From contig CAYOFI010000003.1 of assembly GCA_964403335.1 (NCBI GenBank), positions 62,001-126,000 on the forward strand: DNA of 64,000 nt, read 5' to 3'. This DNA is from CAZYAK01 sp964403335 (GTDB lineage: Bacteria > Patescibacteriota > Gracilibacteria > Peribacterales > Peribacteraceae). A program made the translations under genes and the position numbers. The notes under the pieces were generated by a model that saw only the letters and a program-made list of their open reading frames with translations, was not told where the DNA came from and did no database searches. Of the stretch, positions 1 to 7,853 are shown piece by piece. Position 1 is the stretch's first letter. Each line of letters starts with the position of its first letter.

Positions 1-1
1 T

Positions 2-1138
2 TCACTGGGCGAACGCCGCACGCTCGTGGAGCATTACGACAAGCTGGTGGAATTCTCCAAGGCGTCTGGCGACGTAGGCGCGTCGCAGACGGATCTCTTC
101 GGCGCCATGGAGGGCTCCATGGAGGAGAGCAAAATCGAATTCCCCGTGACGGAGAAAGCGACGTCTTTGGAGAAATTGCAGTGGGAAAAAGAGACGCTGG
201 GCATGTACGTCAGCAGTCACCCGTTGGCGGGACTGCGCAAATATATCGGCAAAAAGGCGCAGCTGATCGCGACCCTCACGCAGAAAGAAGCCGGCAAGCG
301 CGTCACGCTGGCGGGCATCACGGAAGGCGTGAAAAAAATCACGACCAAGAAAGGGGAGACCATGGCGATCCTGAACCTGGAGGACCCGACGGGGAAAATG
401 GAAGTGACGCTCTTCCCCCGCGTCTACCAAATGGCCGCCGATGCCCTGGAACAGCCCGATACGGTGCTGGTGATTGCGGGATCGTTGGATATGCGCGCCG
501 GACAATTGCAGATGCGCGCGGAGGCGGTCAAACGCGCGTCGCTGTCGGTCATGATCAAAAAAGCCAAAGAGGCGGGATTCTTTGACGAAGAAGAAGCGGC
601 CCACGGCCTGCGCATGCGCGCCCGCGACGAGGACGATGAGGAAGTGGTGGAGATGGTCGACGAAGAAGGCAACATCGTCGCCGGAGAGGCCGTCGCTCTC
701 AAAAAAAAGAAGATGGAAGAAGATGATTTCTTCGGACCGCTGGGGAAATGGATCATGACGGGGATGGGTGTGGAAGCTCCGATGCGGGCTGTTGGTCTTG
801 GGGATGGAGCGAGTAGTAAGGGCATAGAAGGAACAGACGGGATAGAAGCGATAGAAGAAAACAAGGGTACCTCTATCGCGTCTATGGCCTCTATTCCCTC
901 TTCAGCCTCTGATCTCCACATCCACACCATCACCCTCCCCGCCCGCGCCCCGCGCCAACTCCTGCTCGATCTCAAAGCCCTCTTCCAAACCTTCCCCGGC
1001 AAAGAAAAGATTCAACTGAAGATCGGAGAGCAAACCGTGCCCGTGCCGCTGACCGTCACGATGTCGACGATTTTGGAGGGGAAGATCGCCGAGGCGATTG
1101 CGAAATATGCGCTGAATGAGCAGGCGCCTATTTCTTGA
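2..1138 (+). CDS. dnaE: DNA polymerase III alpha subunit, C-terminal part (partial at window edge)
   Basis: This is the 3' end of the replicative polymerase gene; the reading frame is open to the left edge, so catalytic PHP and palm domains lie outside. About 378 residues are visible. The segment LEKLQWEKETLGMYVSSHPL is the typical end of the fingers/HhH region of bacterial DnaE. It is followed by an OB-fold (KRVTLAGITEGVKKITTKKG, then the NLEDPTGKMEVTLFP strand). After that come an acidic linker, a low-complexity Gly-Ile-Glu / Ser-Ile-Ala stretch encoded by an inverted repeat at about 821-910, and a short C-terminal domain. The GTG at 26 is only an internal codon, because coding continues upstream. 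Function is certain at family level; class (DnaE1 rather than DnaE2) is inferred from the C-terminal region. Confidence 0.95.
   Translation, partial: SLGERRTLVEHYDKLVEFSKASGDVGASQTDLFGAMEGSMEESKIEFPVTEKATSLEKLQWEKETLGMYVSSHPLAGLRKYIGKKAQLIATLTQKEAGKRVTLAGITEGVKKITTKKGETMAILNLEDPTGKMEVTLFPRVYQMAADALEQPDTVLVIAGSLDMRAGQLQMRAEAVKRASLSVMIKKAKEAGFFDEEEAAHGLRMRARDEDDEEVVEMVDEEGNIVAGEAVALKKKKMEEDDFFGPLGKWIMTGMGVEAPMRAVGLGDGASSKGIEGTDGIEAIEENKGTSIASMASIPSSASDLHIHTITLPARAPRQLLLDLKALFQTFPGKEKIQLKIGEQTVPVPLTVTMSTILEGKIAEAIAKYALNEQAPIS
821..910. repeat. In-frame period-9 hairpin inside dnaE
   Basis: The left arm is built of 9-nt units of the type GGCATAGAA and GCGATAGAA. The right arm is built of units TCTATCGCG, TCTATGGCC and TCTATTCCC, complementary to the left arm. 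Because the unit is three codons long the frame is kept, giving repeating Gly-Ile-Glu and Ser-Ile-Ala type triplets in a linker before the C-terminal domain. The architecture matches the intergenic hairpins at 32193, 43727, 51327 and 52703. Confidence 0.75.
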
Positions 1139-1162
1139 CAAGATAAGGATACTATTAATAAT
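1135..1162 (+). promoter_or_regulatory. Leaderless promoter for the 227-aa gene
   Basis: A perfect -35 TTGACA (1135-1140), overlapping the dnaE stop, is followed by 16 bases and AATAAT (1157-1162). Six bases later is the ATG at 1169, so transcription should start at or next to the start codon. The layout is the same as in front of the gene at 2686. Confidence 0.75.
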
Positions 1163-1168
1163 ACGCTC

Positions 1169-1852
1169 ATGGATATTCACCAAGAAGGGCGTATCCGCGC
1201 AGCTGCCAACGACGATACCGGCGATGCGGATTTTTTTGTCGGCATCTTTCGCGACGGACTGGAAGAGAACGGCGACTGGCGTTTGCCCTTTGTCCTGACC
1301 TATAGGGAACAGATACGGATCCTTCTGGAAGACGTGAACGCTCTGCATTTTCCCAACGGCTCACTGGGCCCTCTTTTCCAACGAGAGGCGAGGGACAGAC
1401 TGACTGCAATGATGCAATTTGACGCGGTGGACAAAATTCCCCGCGTGCACCGTCTTCTGGGACATGACGTGAGATATCACGCCATGAACATGGCATCCCA
1501 TCTTCCATCCGACTGCGAGACCGTGCGGCTATTGGGAGACATTCAGCAAAGATGCGCTGCCATCGCTGCAAGCCTGCGCACGCTCCTGAATATGCATGTC
1601 GAAAAGAATGATCCGCGCCTTCTGGCCCACACAAGAACGCTGTTCGGAGATAGAAGCGCGCGCGCCCGGAAAACACTCATGCGCCTGGAGGTGTTTGCAG
1701 CCCCGCTCTGGCAGCTGGAAAGCTGCACAGTGCAGGATGTGCTGGCGATACAGAACTGCGGCCCCAAGACCGCCACGGAAATCGCAAACCATATGCAGAT
1801 CCACGGCCTCTCCTTCGGCAAAGAGTTGGATGGCTTGGCCATGGCAAAATGA
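1169..1852 (+). CDS. Hypothetical protein with RpoA-CTD-like helix-hairpin-helix C-terminus
   Basis: A 227-residue soluble protein of unknown function. The first 170 residues show no motif I recognise and look helical. The C-terminal 50 residues (ESCTVQDVLAIQNCGPKTAT, then EIANHM and HGLSF) resemble the helix-hairpin-helix fold of the RNA polymerase alpha C-terminal domain, in which IRNFGKKS is the equivalent hairpin. DNA or nucleic-acid binding is therefore likely. It starts 30 nt after dnaE but has its own strong promoter whose -35 overlaps the dnaE stop, so it can be expressed separately. The start is fixed by the leaderless promoter. No TrmB- or XRE-like domain is present, so its link with the two regulators downstream is only positional. 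Confidence 0.75.
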   Translation: MDIHQEGRIRAAANDDTGDADFFVGIFRDGLEENGDWRLPFVLTYREQIRILLEDVNALHFPNGSLGPLFQREARDRLTAMMQFDAVDKIPRVHRLLGHDVRYHAMNMASHLPSDCETVRLLGDIQQRCAAIAASLRTLLNMHVEKNDPRLLAHTRTLFGDRSARARKTLMRLEVFAAPLWQLESCTVQDVLAIQNCGPKTATEIANHMQIHGLSFGKELDGLAMAK

Positions 1853-1871
1853 CCGAGCCATATAACCACCC

Positions 1872-2606
1872 CTACTCCTTCGCCAATTTCCACAACGTGG
1901 AAAAATATTGCCGGTAGCTTTCAGCGACTTCTTTGCTTTCGATACTGATGACGATGGGCTCGGGCGTCCAGATGAGAATCGCCGTCGTGTCGCCGTAGAT
2001 ATTCGTGCTCGCGGGCACCAAATACTTCTCCGGCAAATAGCGGTATTCCGCGTGCGTGCGGAACGGGTCGTTCTTCTCGATGGCTGTGCGTTCGCCTTCG
2101 TAGGAGAGCAATTTTTTCCTGATCTTCTTTTCGATGCGCCGAAGCTCCAACGTATCGCGCATCTTCCCGACCGCTTCGTAGTATTGGTTACCGGACGCGC
2201 CGATGATGTAATACGTGTCGCCCTTCTTCAATTCTTCGAACGCCTGCGCGCGCAGGCTGACCACGGCTTCGTTGCCGCGCGCCACGCGAACGAGTGCATT
2301 CTTGTCGCCTTTTTGGAGGGCCAGCAGATCGGGAAGTGCGTCCCGCAATGCCCGCAATTTCTGCTCTTCCATCTCTTTCAAGAGTTTCGGATTCTCCGCA
2401 CGGATGTACCGCTTATGGCGCTTCGTCGTGGAAATCGCCAGCCTTTTGGCCACGAGCCTATCCACCATCCTGTGCACGATCTGCGGATGTTCGCCGGTCG
2501 CTTTCACGACGTCGGCAATCGGCGCGTCGCCCAGCTTCAGTAAAGCAATATATATGTCCGCTTCTTTTTCATTCAGGCCAAACGCTGTAAGGGCTTTTTG
2601 AAGCAT
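1872..2606 (-). CDS. TrmB-family transcriptional regulator
   Basis: A 244-residue protein with an N-terminal winged helix of the TrmB type: LTAFGLNEKEADIYIALLKL, then a recognition helix region around IVHRMVDRLVAKRL and a basic wing (TTKRHKRYIRAENP). A short coiled coil (LLKEMEEQKLRALRDALPDL) and a C-terminal effector-like domain follow. TrmB proteins usually sense sugars in archaea; CPR genomes carry many with unknown ligands, so no ligand is assigned. It is divergent from the XRE gene at 2686, and a perfect 17-bp inverted repeat lies between them next to its likely -10 (TAGAAT, 2628-2623), suggesting autoregulation or cross-regulation. Confidence 0.85.
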   Translation of the reverse strand: MLQKALTAFGLNEKEADIYIALLKLGDAPIADVVKATGEHPQIVHRMVDRLVAKRLAISTTKRHKRYIRAENPKLLKEMEEQKLRALRDALPDLLALQKGDKNALVRVARGNEAVVSLRAQAFEELKKGDTYYIIGASGNQYYEAVGKMRDTLELRRIEKKIRKKLLSYEGERTAIEKNDPFRTHAEYRYLPEKYLVPASTNIYGDTTAILIWTPEPIVISIESKEVAESYRQYFSTLWKLAKE

Positions 2607-2628
2607 AGAAGCAGATGGGATAATTCTA

Positions 2629-2645
2629 TCACAAATTTTTTGTGA
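2629..2645. promoter_or_regulatory. Candidate operator, perfect 7+3+7 inverted repeat
   Basis: TCACAAATTTTTTGTGA is a perfect inverted repeat (7-nt arms, 3-nt centre). It lies in the 79-bp region between the divergent TrmB-like and XRE-like genes. It touches the -10 of the TrmB-like gene and ends 6 bp before the -35 of the XRE gene, so a bound protein could control both promoters. Which of the two regulators binds it cannot be told from sequence. Confidence 0.6.
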
Positions 2646-2651
2646 AGATTA

Positions 2652-2679
2652 TTGACAAAGATATACTTCAAGATATTAT
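2652..2679 (+). promoter_or_regulatory. Leaderless promoter for the XRE gene
   Basis: TTGACA (2652-2657), 16-bp spacer, TATTAT (2674-2679), six bases, then ATG at 2686. There is no room for a ribosome binding site. Confidence 0.8.
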
Positions 2680-2685
2680 CCGCTC

Positions 2686-3246
2686 ATGAGTCAAGAAACC
2701 CCCCTTGTGCCGGCTGATTGCGAGATCACATCAAAAATGGGTTTTGGGGATCATCTCCGGCGCATGCGCACCGGAAAAAATCTGGAGCAGAGAGACGTGG
2801 TGAACCGTGTCGATGAACTTGCCCGTGAGCATCATGCGTATACGGGAGATACGCGCTTTCTCCCGCAGGCCACATTGTCGACATGGGAAAGGGGAACGGC
2901 TCTTCCCCGTGAAACCGAAGAGGTGCATACGCGTCTTGCACTGATTGAACGGGTATTGGGGACCCCCGAGAATTTTCTACGGCAGCTCCTCAGGAGACAG
3001 TATATGTTCCTGGCAGGCGAGTGCGTATCCCGCTCCATCGATGATTTGCGCTCCGTGTTTCCGCCCAAATTGCGCCGATTATTTTTTTACCTCATTCTGC
3101 CTGTATTGGAATTGGAGGATACAAACTTGATTCAGGCTATGGATGACGAGGTCGATGCGATGGTGACACGATTGATGGACAAATATCCCGCACAAATCGC
3201 TCGGCTTCTGTGGAACGGGCAAATCGACAGAAAAGATCAGCAATAG
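2686..3246 (+). CDS. XRE-family (Cro/C1-type HTH) transcriptional regulator
   Basis: A 186-residue protein. Residues about 19-80 form a Cro/C1-type helix-turn-helix: GFGDHLRRMRTGKNLEQRDV, then QATLSTWERGTALP, the usual recognition helix and following loop, although the middle has a longer loop than normal (AREHHAYTGDTRF). The remaining 100 residues form a helical C-terminal region with no recognised enzyme motif; it may mediate dimerisation. Divergent from the TrmB-like gene with a shared operator candidate. Downstream genes at 3291-4099 are membrane proteins with their own weak promoter. Confidence 0.85.
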   Translation: MSQETPLVPADCEITSKMGFGDHLRRMRTGKNLEQRDVVNRVDELAREHHAYTGDTRFLPQATLSTWERGTALPRETEEVHTRLALIERVLGTPENFLRQLLRRQYMFLAGECVSRSIDDLRSVFPPKLRRLFFYLILPVLELEDTNLIQAMDDEVDAMVTRLMDKYPAQIARLLWNGQIDRKDQQ

Positions 3247-3290
3247 AGTAGTTGACTTCGGCTTCAGGCAGAGGAAAATGATCATTTCCT

Positions 3291-3515
3291 ATGACCCCGT
3301 TTTCCGTCGCCCTCATCGGTTCCGCAGGCATCGTTCTGGTGGAGGGAATTCTCTGGCTGTTTTTCCGGCGGAAGGTGGAGGGTATTCACTTTCCCCACAT
3401 GACGGATGCGTCGCAATGGAAATTTTTTTCACTCAAGCGCATCGGCATCTGCGCCATCGCGCACACCGTCTTTCTCATCCTCTCGATCTTGTGGTTTTCC
3501 GTCCTCGCCACATGA
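3291..3515 (+). CDS. Small two-helix membrane protein
   Basis: A 74-residue protein with two hydrophobic segments, VALIGSAGIVLVEGILWLFF near the N-terminus and ICAIAHTVFLILSILWFSVL at the C-terminus, joined by a short polar loop. Function unknown. Its stop overlaps the ATG of the next gene (ATGA at 3512-3515), so the two are translationally coupled. Upstream TTGACT (3252-3257), 16 bases and GAAAAT (3274-3279) form a possible promoter with a leader of about 5 nt. Confidence 0.7.
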   Translation: MTPFSVALIGSAGIVLVEGILWLFFRRKVEGIHFPHMTDASQWKFFSLKRIGICAIAHTVFLILSILWFSVLAT

Positions 3516-4099
3516 ACACCAACACCGCCCCGCAACGGCCCTCGAGCATCGACTTCCTGGATAAGAACGGATTGGAACACTTCCAGTTCTATTTCCGCCA
3601 ACACTGGGCGCGGATGTTCTGGCCGTTTCTGCGGACGGTGTTGCTGACGCTGCTGATCGGGCTCATCACGTGGTACACGTTTATCATCGTCGGGATCGAG
3701 AGTTCCGGTTCGCGGCGGCTGACTGCGGCATTTTTTGCGGTCTGTCTGCTTCTGGTGCAATTCTGGTTTTTGGCGCGCTTCTACCGGTACTTTTTGCATG
3801 TGGCGGTGATCACCGACAAACGCGTCCATCGCATCCGCAAATCACTCCTCACGTACGATGAGCACGAGAGCATCGACCTCTGGATGCTCCAAGATGTCCG
3901 CAAACACCAACGCGGCCCGCTGCAAAACACCTTCGGCTTCGGCACGATTTTTCTGGAATCCGCGGACATGCAGATGCGGCTGCATTTCGTGCCGCACATC
4001 AACGAACGCTATGCCGATCTCCTGCGGTTACTGGAAGTGGCGCGCAACCAACGCATTGCCGCGACTCCGCCCGCACCGAACGAAGTTCAGGTAAAATGA
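3512..4099 (+). CDS. Membrane protein with bacterial PH-like domain
   Basis: A 195-residue protein with two transmembrane helices (FLRTVLLTLLIGLITWYTFI and TAAFFAVCLLLVQFWFLARF) followed by a cytoplasmic domain. That domain has the pattern of bacterial PH (YdbS/bPH2-like) domains: FLHVAVITDKRVHRIRKSLL, then a basic loop, then GFGTIFLES. The frame is open further upstream, but the ATG at 3512 overlapping the previous stop is the convincing start. The pair 3291/3512 forms a small membrane operon of unknown role. Confidence 0.75.
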   Translation: MNTNTAPQRPSSIDFLDKNGLEHFQFYFRQHWARMFWPFLRTVLLTLLIGLITWYTFIIVGIESSGSRRLTAAFFAVCLLLVQFWFLARFYRYFLHVAVITDKRVHRIRKSLLTYDEHESIDLWMLQDVRKHQRGPLQNTFGFGTIFLESADMQMRLHFVPHINERYADLLRLLEVARNQRIAATPPAPNEVQVK

Positions 4100-4105
4100 A
4101 CGCAC

Positions 4106-4705
4106 ATGACCATTTTGCCCGATACGTCCATCGGCATCGCACGGGCGATACAGATACTGCAAAAAGGGGGCGTGGTGGCCCACGCCACGGAGACGTGTTA
4201 CGGCCTGGCATGCGATATGAGTAATCCCAGCGCCGTCGCGAAGCTCTTCCGCATCAAGCGCCGCCCGACCCACCAGCCCATCAGCGCGCTGTTTCCGTCG
4301 GTGAAAGTCGCCAAAAAATATGTCCGCTGGAATGCGGCCGCCGATGAATTGGCAGACCGTCATTTGCCCGGACCGCTGACGCTGATTCTCCCGCTTCTGG
4401 CCACAGCCCCGCACCAACTGTATCCGACTCCAGGCGGCGGCATCACGGTGGGGGTGCGCGTCTCGCCGAATCCCATCGCACTCGCCTTGGTGGAAGGTTT
4501 CGGCGCGCCCATCAGCACGACTTCCGCAAACATCCACGGCCAACCGAATCCGTACAGCGCGGAAGATATCGCGATGCAATTTGAAACGAGCGACGGCCCG
4601 GACGTGATCCTCGATTCCGGCACTCTGCCTCCCACACCGCCGTCGACCGTCGTCGATTTGGCCGATCCGAACGGCCGGAAAATTCTCCGGACGGGAAAAC
4701 TCTGA
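4106..4705 (+). CDS. tsaC: Threonylcarbamoyl-AMP synthase (TsaC/Sua5/YrdC family)
   Basis: A 199-residue protein making L-threonylcarbamoyl-AMP from threonine, bicarbonate and ATP, the first step of t6A37 tRNA modification. Family hallmarks are GGVVAHATETCYGLACD near residue 20, the KRRPTHQPIS nucleotide-binding loop, PGPLTLILP, VRVSPNP and the APISTTSANIHGQP signature. It is short like TsaC, lacking the Sua5 C-terminal domain. TAAAAT at 4092-4097 is 8 bases before the ATG, so the mRNA is nearly leaderless. It follows the PH-like gene by 6 nt. Confidence 0.93.
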   Translation: MTILPDTSIGIARAIQILQKGGVVAHATETCYGLACDMSNPSAVAKLFRIKRRPTHQPISALFPSVKVAKKYVRWNAAADELADRHLPGPLTLILPLLATAPHQLYPTPGGGITVGVRVSPNPIALALVEGFGAPISTTSANIHGQPNPYSAEDIAMQFETSDGPDVILDSGTLPPTPPSTVVDLADPNGRKILRTGKL

Positions 4706-4776
4706 TGAGTCGCCCGGCACGACCCTTGCTTTCTCTTCGTAATGGACGTAGAACAGGCTCTTTTCCCCACCCACGC

Positions 4777-4980
4777 ATGACACTCGATCAGCGCGAAACA
4801 ATACTCGGTAGCTGGGAACGCGCACAGAATGCGCATATTGATGCGTTTTTTGACAGCATTCTTGCGCAGCTCGAAAGAGGTTTTCAGGAAGACGTCCTGC
4901 GCATCCTGCAAGGTCTTCCCGCCGCACAACAGGCTCCCGTACTCGTCGATGCCGAAGCTTTAGAGGCCGACTCGCAATAG
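4777..4980 (+). CDS. Small acidic hypothetical protein
   Basis: A 67-residue helical acidic protein (DQRETILGSWERAQNAHIDA, then LERGFQEDVLRILQGLP); no family recognised. An in-frame ATG at 4705, overlapping the tsaC stop, would add 24 Arg/Pro-rich residues. I prefer 4777 because that extension contains a promoter-like TTGCTT (4726-4731), 17 bp, TAGAAC (4749-4754). The motif CCCTTGCTTTC there recurs before the next small gene. Confidence 0.55.
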   Translation: MTLDQRETILGSWERAQNAHIDAFFDSILAQLERGFQEDVLRILQGLPAAQQAPVLVDAEALEADSQ

Positions 4981-5161
4981 ATGCTTCCAGGAAATTGCTG
5001 ACCAAAACGTGATTGGCTGATGTTTGCAGATAAATATGCTGATTTTTTCGCATGCCTCTGCTCTTTCTCAGTTTCCCCATACAAAAATCGCCCACAACCC
5101 TTGCTTTCCCGCCGCCCCGTGTTTACAAGCTGCGAAATTATTCCTTTCCCCTCTACTACGT

Positions 5162-5314
5162 ATGGAACACATGAACCACGAGACTCCGGCTGCGGAGCAA
5201 GCAGACGCACAAAAAAGCCAGGGAGAAAAAACCCCCACAGAAACGGAAAAATCTCTCCTGCTCGCCCAGGCAGAAGCAATTCAGCGCCTGAAAGAGAGGC
5301 TCAAGGGCAGATAA
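5162..5314 (+). CDS. Very small charged hypothetical protein
   Basis: A 50-residue protein rich in Glu, Gln, Ala and Lys, probably helical at the C-terminus (LLAQAEAIQRLKERLKGR). Upstream, TTGCTT (5101-5106), 17 bases and TACAAG (5124-5129) form a promoter like that of the gene at 4777, within the same CCCTTGCTTTC context. A strong terminator follows at 5331. The defined promoter and terminator make it a plausible single-gene unit, but coding is not certain. Confidence 0.5.
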   Translation: MEHMNHETPAAEQADAQKSQGEKTPTETEKSLLLAQAEAIQRLKERLKGR

Positions 5315-5330
5315 TTCCCTGGAAGACTCC

Positions 5331-5360
5331 AAACGGAGAAGTTGTCACTTCTCCGTTTTT
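5331..5360 (+). terminator. Rho-independent terminator
   Basis: AACGGAGAAG, a 6-nt loop, then CTTCTCCGTT and a T run. It closes the unit at 5162 and precedes nrdR. Confidence 0.9.
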
Positions 5361-5380
5361 ATCATGCATAGGCGCGATCC

Positions 5381-5389
5381 TGCTACACT
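5381..5389 (+). promoter_or_regulatory. Extended -10 promoter of nrdR, leaderless
   Basis: TGCTACACT is an extended -10; six bases later is the ATG at 5396. The same TACACT plus six bases plus ATG is found for mscL on the other strand. Confidence 0.65.
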
Positions 5390-5395
5390 TTTCCC

Positions 5396-5842
5396 ATGCA
5401 CTGCCCCCGCTGCAAATCTTCGGACACGGCCGTGATCGACTCGCGCCTTGCCGAGGACGGACGCGCGGTTCGGCGCAGGCGTGAATGCCCCAAGTGCCAG
5501 CATCGCTTCACGACGTTCGAGCGTCAGGAATTGAGCAGTCTGATCGTCGTGAAACGCGAAGGGACGCGCGAACCGTATTCGAGATCGAAGCTCGAGCGGG
5601 GAATCTGGCTCTCCTGCACCAAGCGGCCCGTCACCCAAGAACAAGTCATCACCCTGCTGACGCGGCTGGAGGACAAATGGCAGAGCCTGGGCCAGGAAGT
5701 CAGCAGCAAAATGATCGGGACGGATGTGATGAAGGAACTCAAAAAGCTCGATCAGGTGGCGTATATCCGGTTTGCGAGCGTCCATAGGGAATTTAAGGAT
5801 GTGGAGGAATTTAAGGAAGAACTGGGGAAGCTGTTCAAATGA
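5396..5842 (+). CDS. nrdR: Transcriptional repressor NrdR
   Basis: A 148-residue protein, the usual NrdR length. An N-terminal zinc ribbon (MHCPRCKSSDTAVIDSR, then CPKCQHRFTTFER) is followed by an ATP-cone domain (LIVVKREGTREPYSRSKLER). NrdR binds NrdR boxes and represses ribonucleotide reductase genes in response to ATP/dATP. No ribonucleotide reductase gene lies in this window, so its targets are elsewhere. Start set by the leaderless promoter. Confidence 0.95.
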   Translation: MHCPRCKSSDTAVIDSRLAEDGRAVRRRRECPKCQHRFTTFERQELSSLIVVKREGTREPYSRSKLERGIWLSCTKRPVTQEQVITLLTRLEDKWQSLGQEVSSKMIGTDVMKELKKLDQVAYIRFASVHREFKDVEEFKEELGKLFK

Positions 5843-5844
5843 GC

Positions 5845-5930
5845 CTCTTGAATTGTTAAATTGTTATATTGTTATATTGTTCGCAAGCGAGACCGTCTTT
5901 TGGCATCTACCTAACAATTTAACAATATCG
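5845..5930. repeat. Micro-repeat hairpin after nrdR
   Basis: The left arm is a tandem of 8-nt units of the AATTGTTA type. About 30 nt later the right arm reads TAACAATTTAACAATAT, its reverse complement. It begins 3 nt after the nrdR stop. Beyond it the rest of the nrdR-aspS spacer (to 5978) holds only the aspS -10 candidate TATACT (5953-5958). Confidence 0.75.
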
Positions 5931-5978
5931 CACTATAGCAATGGTTTTGCGCTATACTTCCGCCTTCACTCCTTCTTC

Positions 5979-7748
5979 ATGTTACGAACGCACACCTGCG
6001 GCGACCTGCGCCCCACCCACGCCGGCCAATCCGTCACCCTCTGCGGCTGGGTGCACCGCCGCCGCGACCACGGCGGGCTGATCTTCATCGATCTGCGCGA
6101 CCATTACGGCATCACGCAGGTGGTCATCAATCCGCAAGAGGCGGGCGACATCATGAAGACCGCGGAACAGATCCGCTCCGAGTGGGTTTTGAAGATCGAC
6201 GGAGTTGTGCAAAAAAGATTGGCCGGTGCCGAGCGCAAAGATTCTCCGACGGGCGAGATTGAGGTGATGGTGAAGGGATTGGAAGTGCTGAGCGAATCGA
6301 AGACGCCTCCGTTCGAGATCGACATTGATAAAGACGTGAATGAAGAGCTGCGTCTGCAATATCGCTTCCTCGATTTACGTCGACCGAAAATGCAGGAGAT
6401 GATGATGAAGCGTGACGCATTGATCACGCACATCCGTCAGTACATGCACAAAAAACACTTCACGGAAGTGCAGACGCCGATTCTGGCGAACTCGAGCCCC
6501 GAAGGCGCGCGCGATTACCTGGTCCCGAGCAGATTACACAAAGGAATGTTTTACGCGCTGCCCCAAGCGCCGCAGCAGTTTAAGCAGCTCCTGATGGTCG
6601 CCGGTCTTGATCGTTACTTCCAAATCGCCCCCTGTTTCCGCGACGAAGACCCGCGCGCCGACCGCCACCCGGGAGAGTTCTACCAATTGGATTTGGAGAT
6701 GAGTTTTGTGACGCAAGAAGATGTCTTCCAAGTCGCGGAGCCGCTGATGATCGAACTCACGCACGCGTTCAGCGACAAAAAAGTCGTGTGGGATCCGTTC
6801 CCGCGCATCAAGTGGAAGGACTCCATGAACAAGTACGGAACGGACAAACCCGATCTTCGCTACGAGCTCGAGATCAAAAACGTGATGGAGCTGGTGAAGG
6901 ACTGCGGCTTCAAAGTCTTCGCCGACGCCGCAGGGAAGAAGGGAAGTGTGGTGCATGCACTGCGCGTCCCGGGTGCCGCAAGTTTCAGCCGCAAAGATAT
7001 TGATGACCTCACGGAGGTCGCGAAGATCTACGGCGCGAAAGGACTCGCCTACATCACCTGGAAGGATGGCCAGATCGCCTCACCGATCGTGAAATTCCTC
7101 GGTGATGATCTTGCCAAAAAGATCATGGAAGACGCTGGTGCGAAGGATGGCGACATTGTGTTCTTTGGTGCGGATGCGTGGCTGACGGCGTGTAAAGCGC
7201 TCGGAGCCGTGCGCGCGGAATGTGCGAAGCGCCTCGGGCTGATCGATCCGAAGAAGGCCGCGTGGGCTTGGATCGTCGATTTCCCGATGTACGAGTGGAA
7301 CGAGGAAGAGAAGAAGATCGATTTCTCGCACAACCCGTTCTCCATGCCCCAAGGCGGCATGGAAGCGTTGATGACCAAAGATCCGACGGAAATCCTGGCC
7401 TACCAGTATGACTTCGTCTGCAACGGATTTGAGCTGACGTCGGGCGCCATCCGCAACCACAGACCCGACATCATGTACAAAGCCTTCGAAATCGCGGGCT
7501 ACACCAAAGAAGATGTCGACCAAAAATTCGGCGGCATGATCAAAGCCTTCCAATTCGGCGCCCCCCCGCACGGCGGCTGCGCCCCGGGCATCGACCGTCT
7601 GATGATGGTGCTGTGGGAATGTCCCTCCATCCGCGATATCTACGCCTTCCCCAAGAACGGCAAAGCCCAAGATGCGATGATGGGAGCTCCGTCATTTGTG
7701 ACGGACAAGCAGCTCAAAGAGCTGGGCATCAAGGTCGTGCTGGATTAA
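5979..7748 (+). CDS. aspS: Aspartyl-tRNA synthetase
   Basis: A 589-residue class IIb synthetase charging tRNA-Asp and, if non-discriminating, tRNA-Asn. The N-terminal OB anticodon-binding domain has LCGWVHRRRDHGGLIFIDLR. Motif 2 is FRDEDPRADRHPGEF near residue 221. The bacterial insertion domain (about residues 290-420) is present. Motif 3 is around PGIDRLMMVL near residue 536, preceded by QFGAPPHGG. The ATG at 5979 begins MLRTHTCGDLR, the normal AspRS N-terminus; the longer frame from 5772 runs into nrdR and is rejected. No gatCAB genes are in view. Confidence 0.96.
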   Translation: MLRTHTCGDLRPTHAGQSVTLCGWVHRRRDHGGLIFIDLRDHYGITQVVINPQEAGDIMKTAEQIRSEWVLKIDGVVQKRLAGAERKDSPTGEIEVMVKGLEVLSESKTPPFEIDIDKDVNEELRLQYRFLDLRRPKMQEMMMKRDALITHIRQYMHKKHFTEVQTPILANSSPEGARDYLVPSRLHKGMFYALPQAPQQFKQLLMVAGLDRYFQIAPCFRDEDPRADRHPGEFYQLDLEMSFVTQEDVFQVAEPLMIELTHAFSDKKVVWDPFPRIKWKDSMNKYGTDKPDLRYELEIKNVMELVKDCGFKVFADAAGKKGSVVHALRVPGAASFSRKDIDDLTEVAKIYGAKGLAYITWKDGQIASPIVKFLGDDLAKKIMEDAGAKDGDIVFFGADAWLTACKALGAVRAECAKRLGLIDPKKAAWAWIVDFPMYEWNEEEKKIDFSHNPFSMPQGGMEALMTKDPTEILAYQYDFVCNGFELTSGAIRNHRPDIMYKAFEIAGYTKEDVDQKFGGMIKAFQFGAPPHGGCAPGIDRLMMVLWECPSIRDIYAFPKNGKAQDAMMGAPSFVTDKQLKELGIKVVLD

Positions 7749-7793
7749 GCGCTGATCCGCGCTGATCAGAGACATTTTTCCGCATTTTTACCG

Positions 7794-7831
7794 TTGGCTT
7801 TCTCTGTGAAAGAGAGTATGATATTATCATA
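7794..7831 (+). promoter_or_regulatory. Promoter and operator of the toxin-antitoxin pair
   Basis: TTGGCT (7794-7799), 17 bp, TATGAT (7817-7822). The -10 lies inside the near-perfect palindrome TATGATATTATCATA (7817-7831), a good place for autorepression by the ribbon-helix-helix antitoxin. The predicted leader is about 25 nt. The spacer before it (7749-7793) has a short direct repeat GCGCTGATC. Confidence 0.6.
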
Positions 7832-7853
7832 TGATTTTTTCATATCCCATTCT

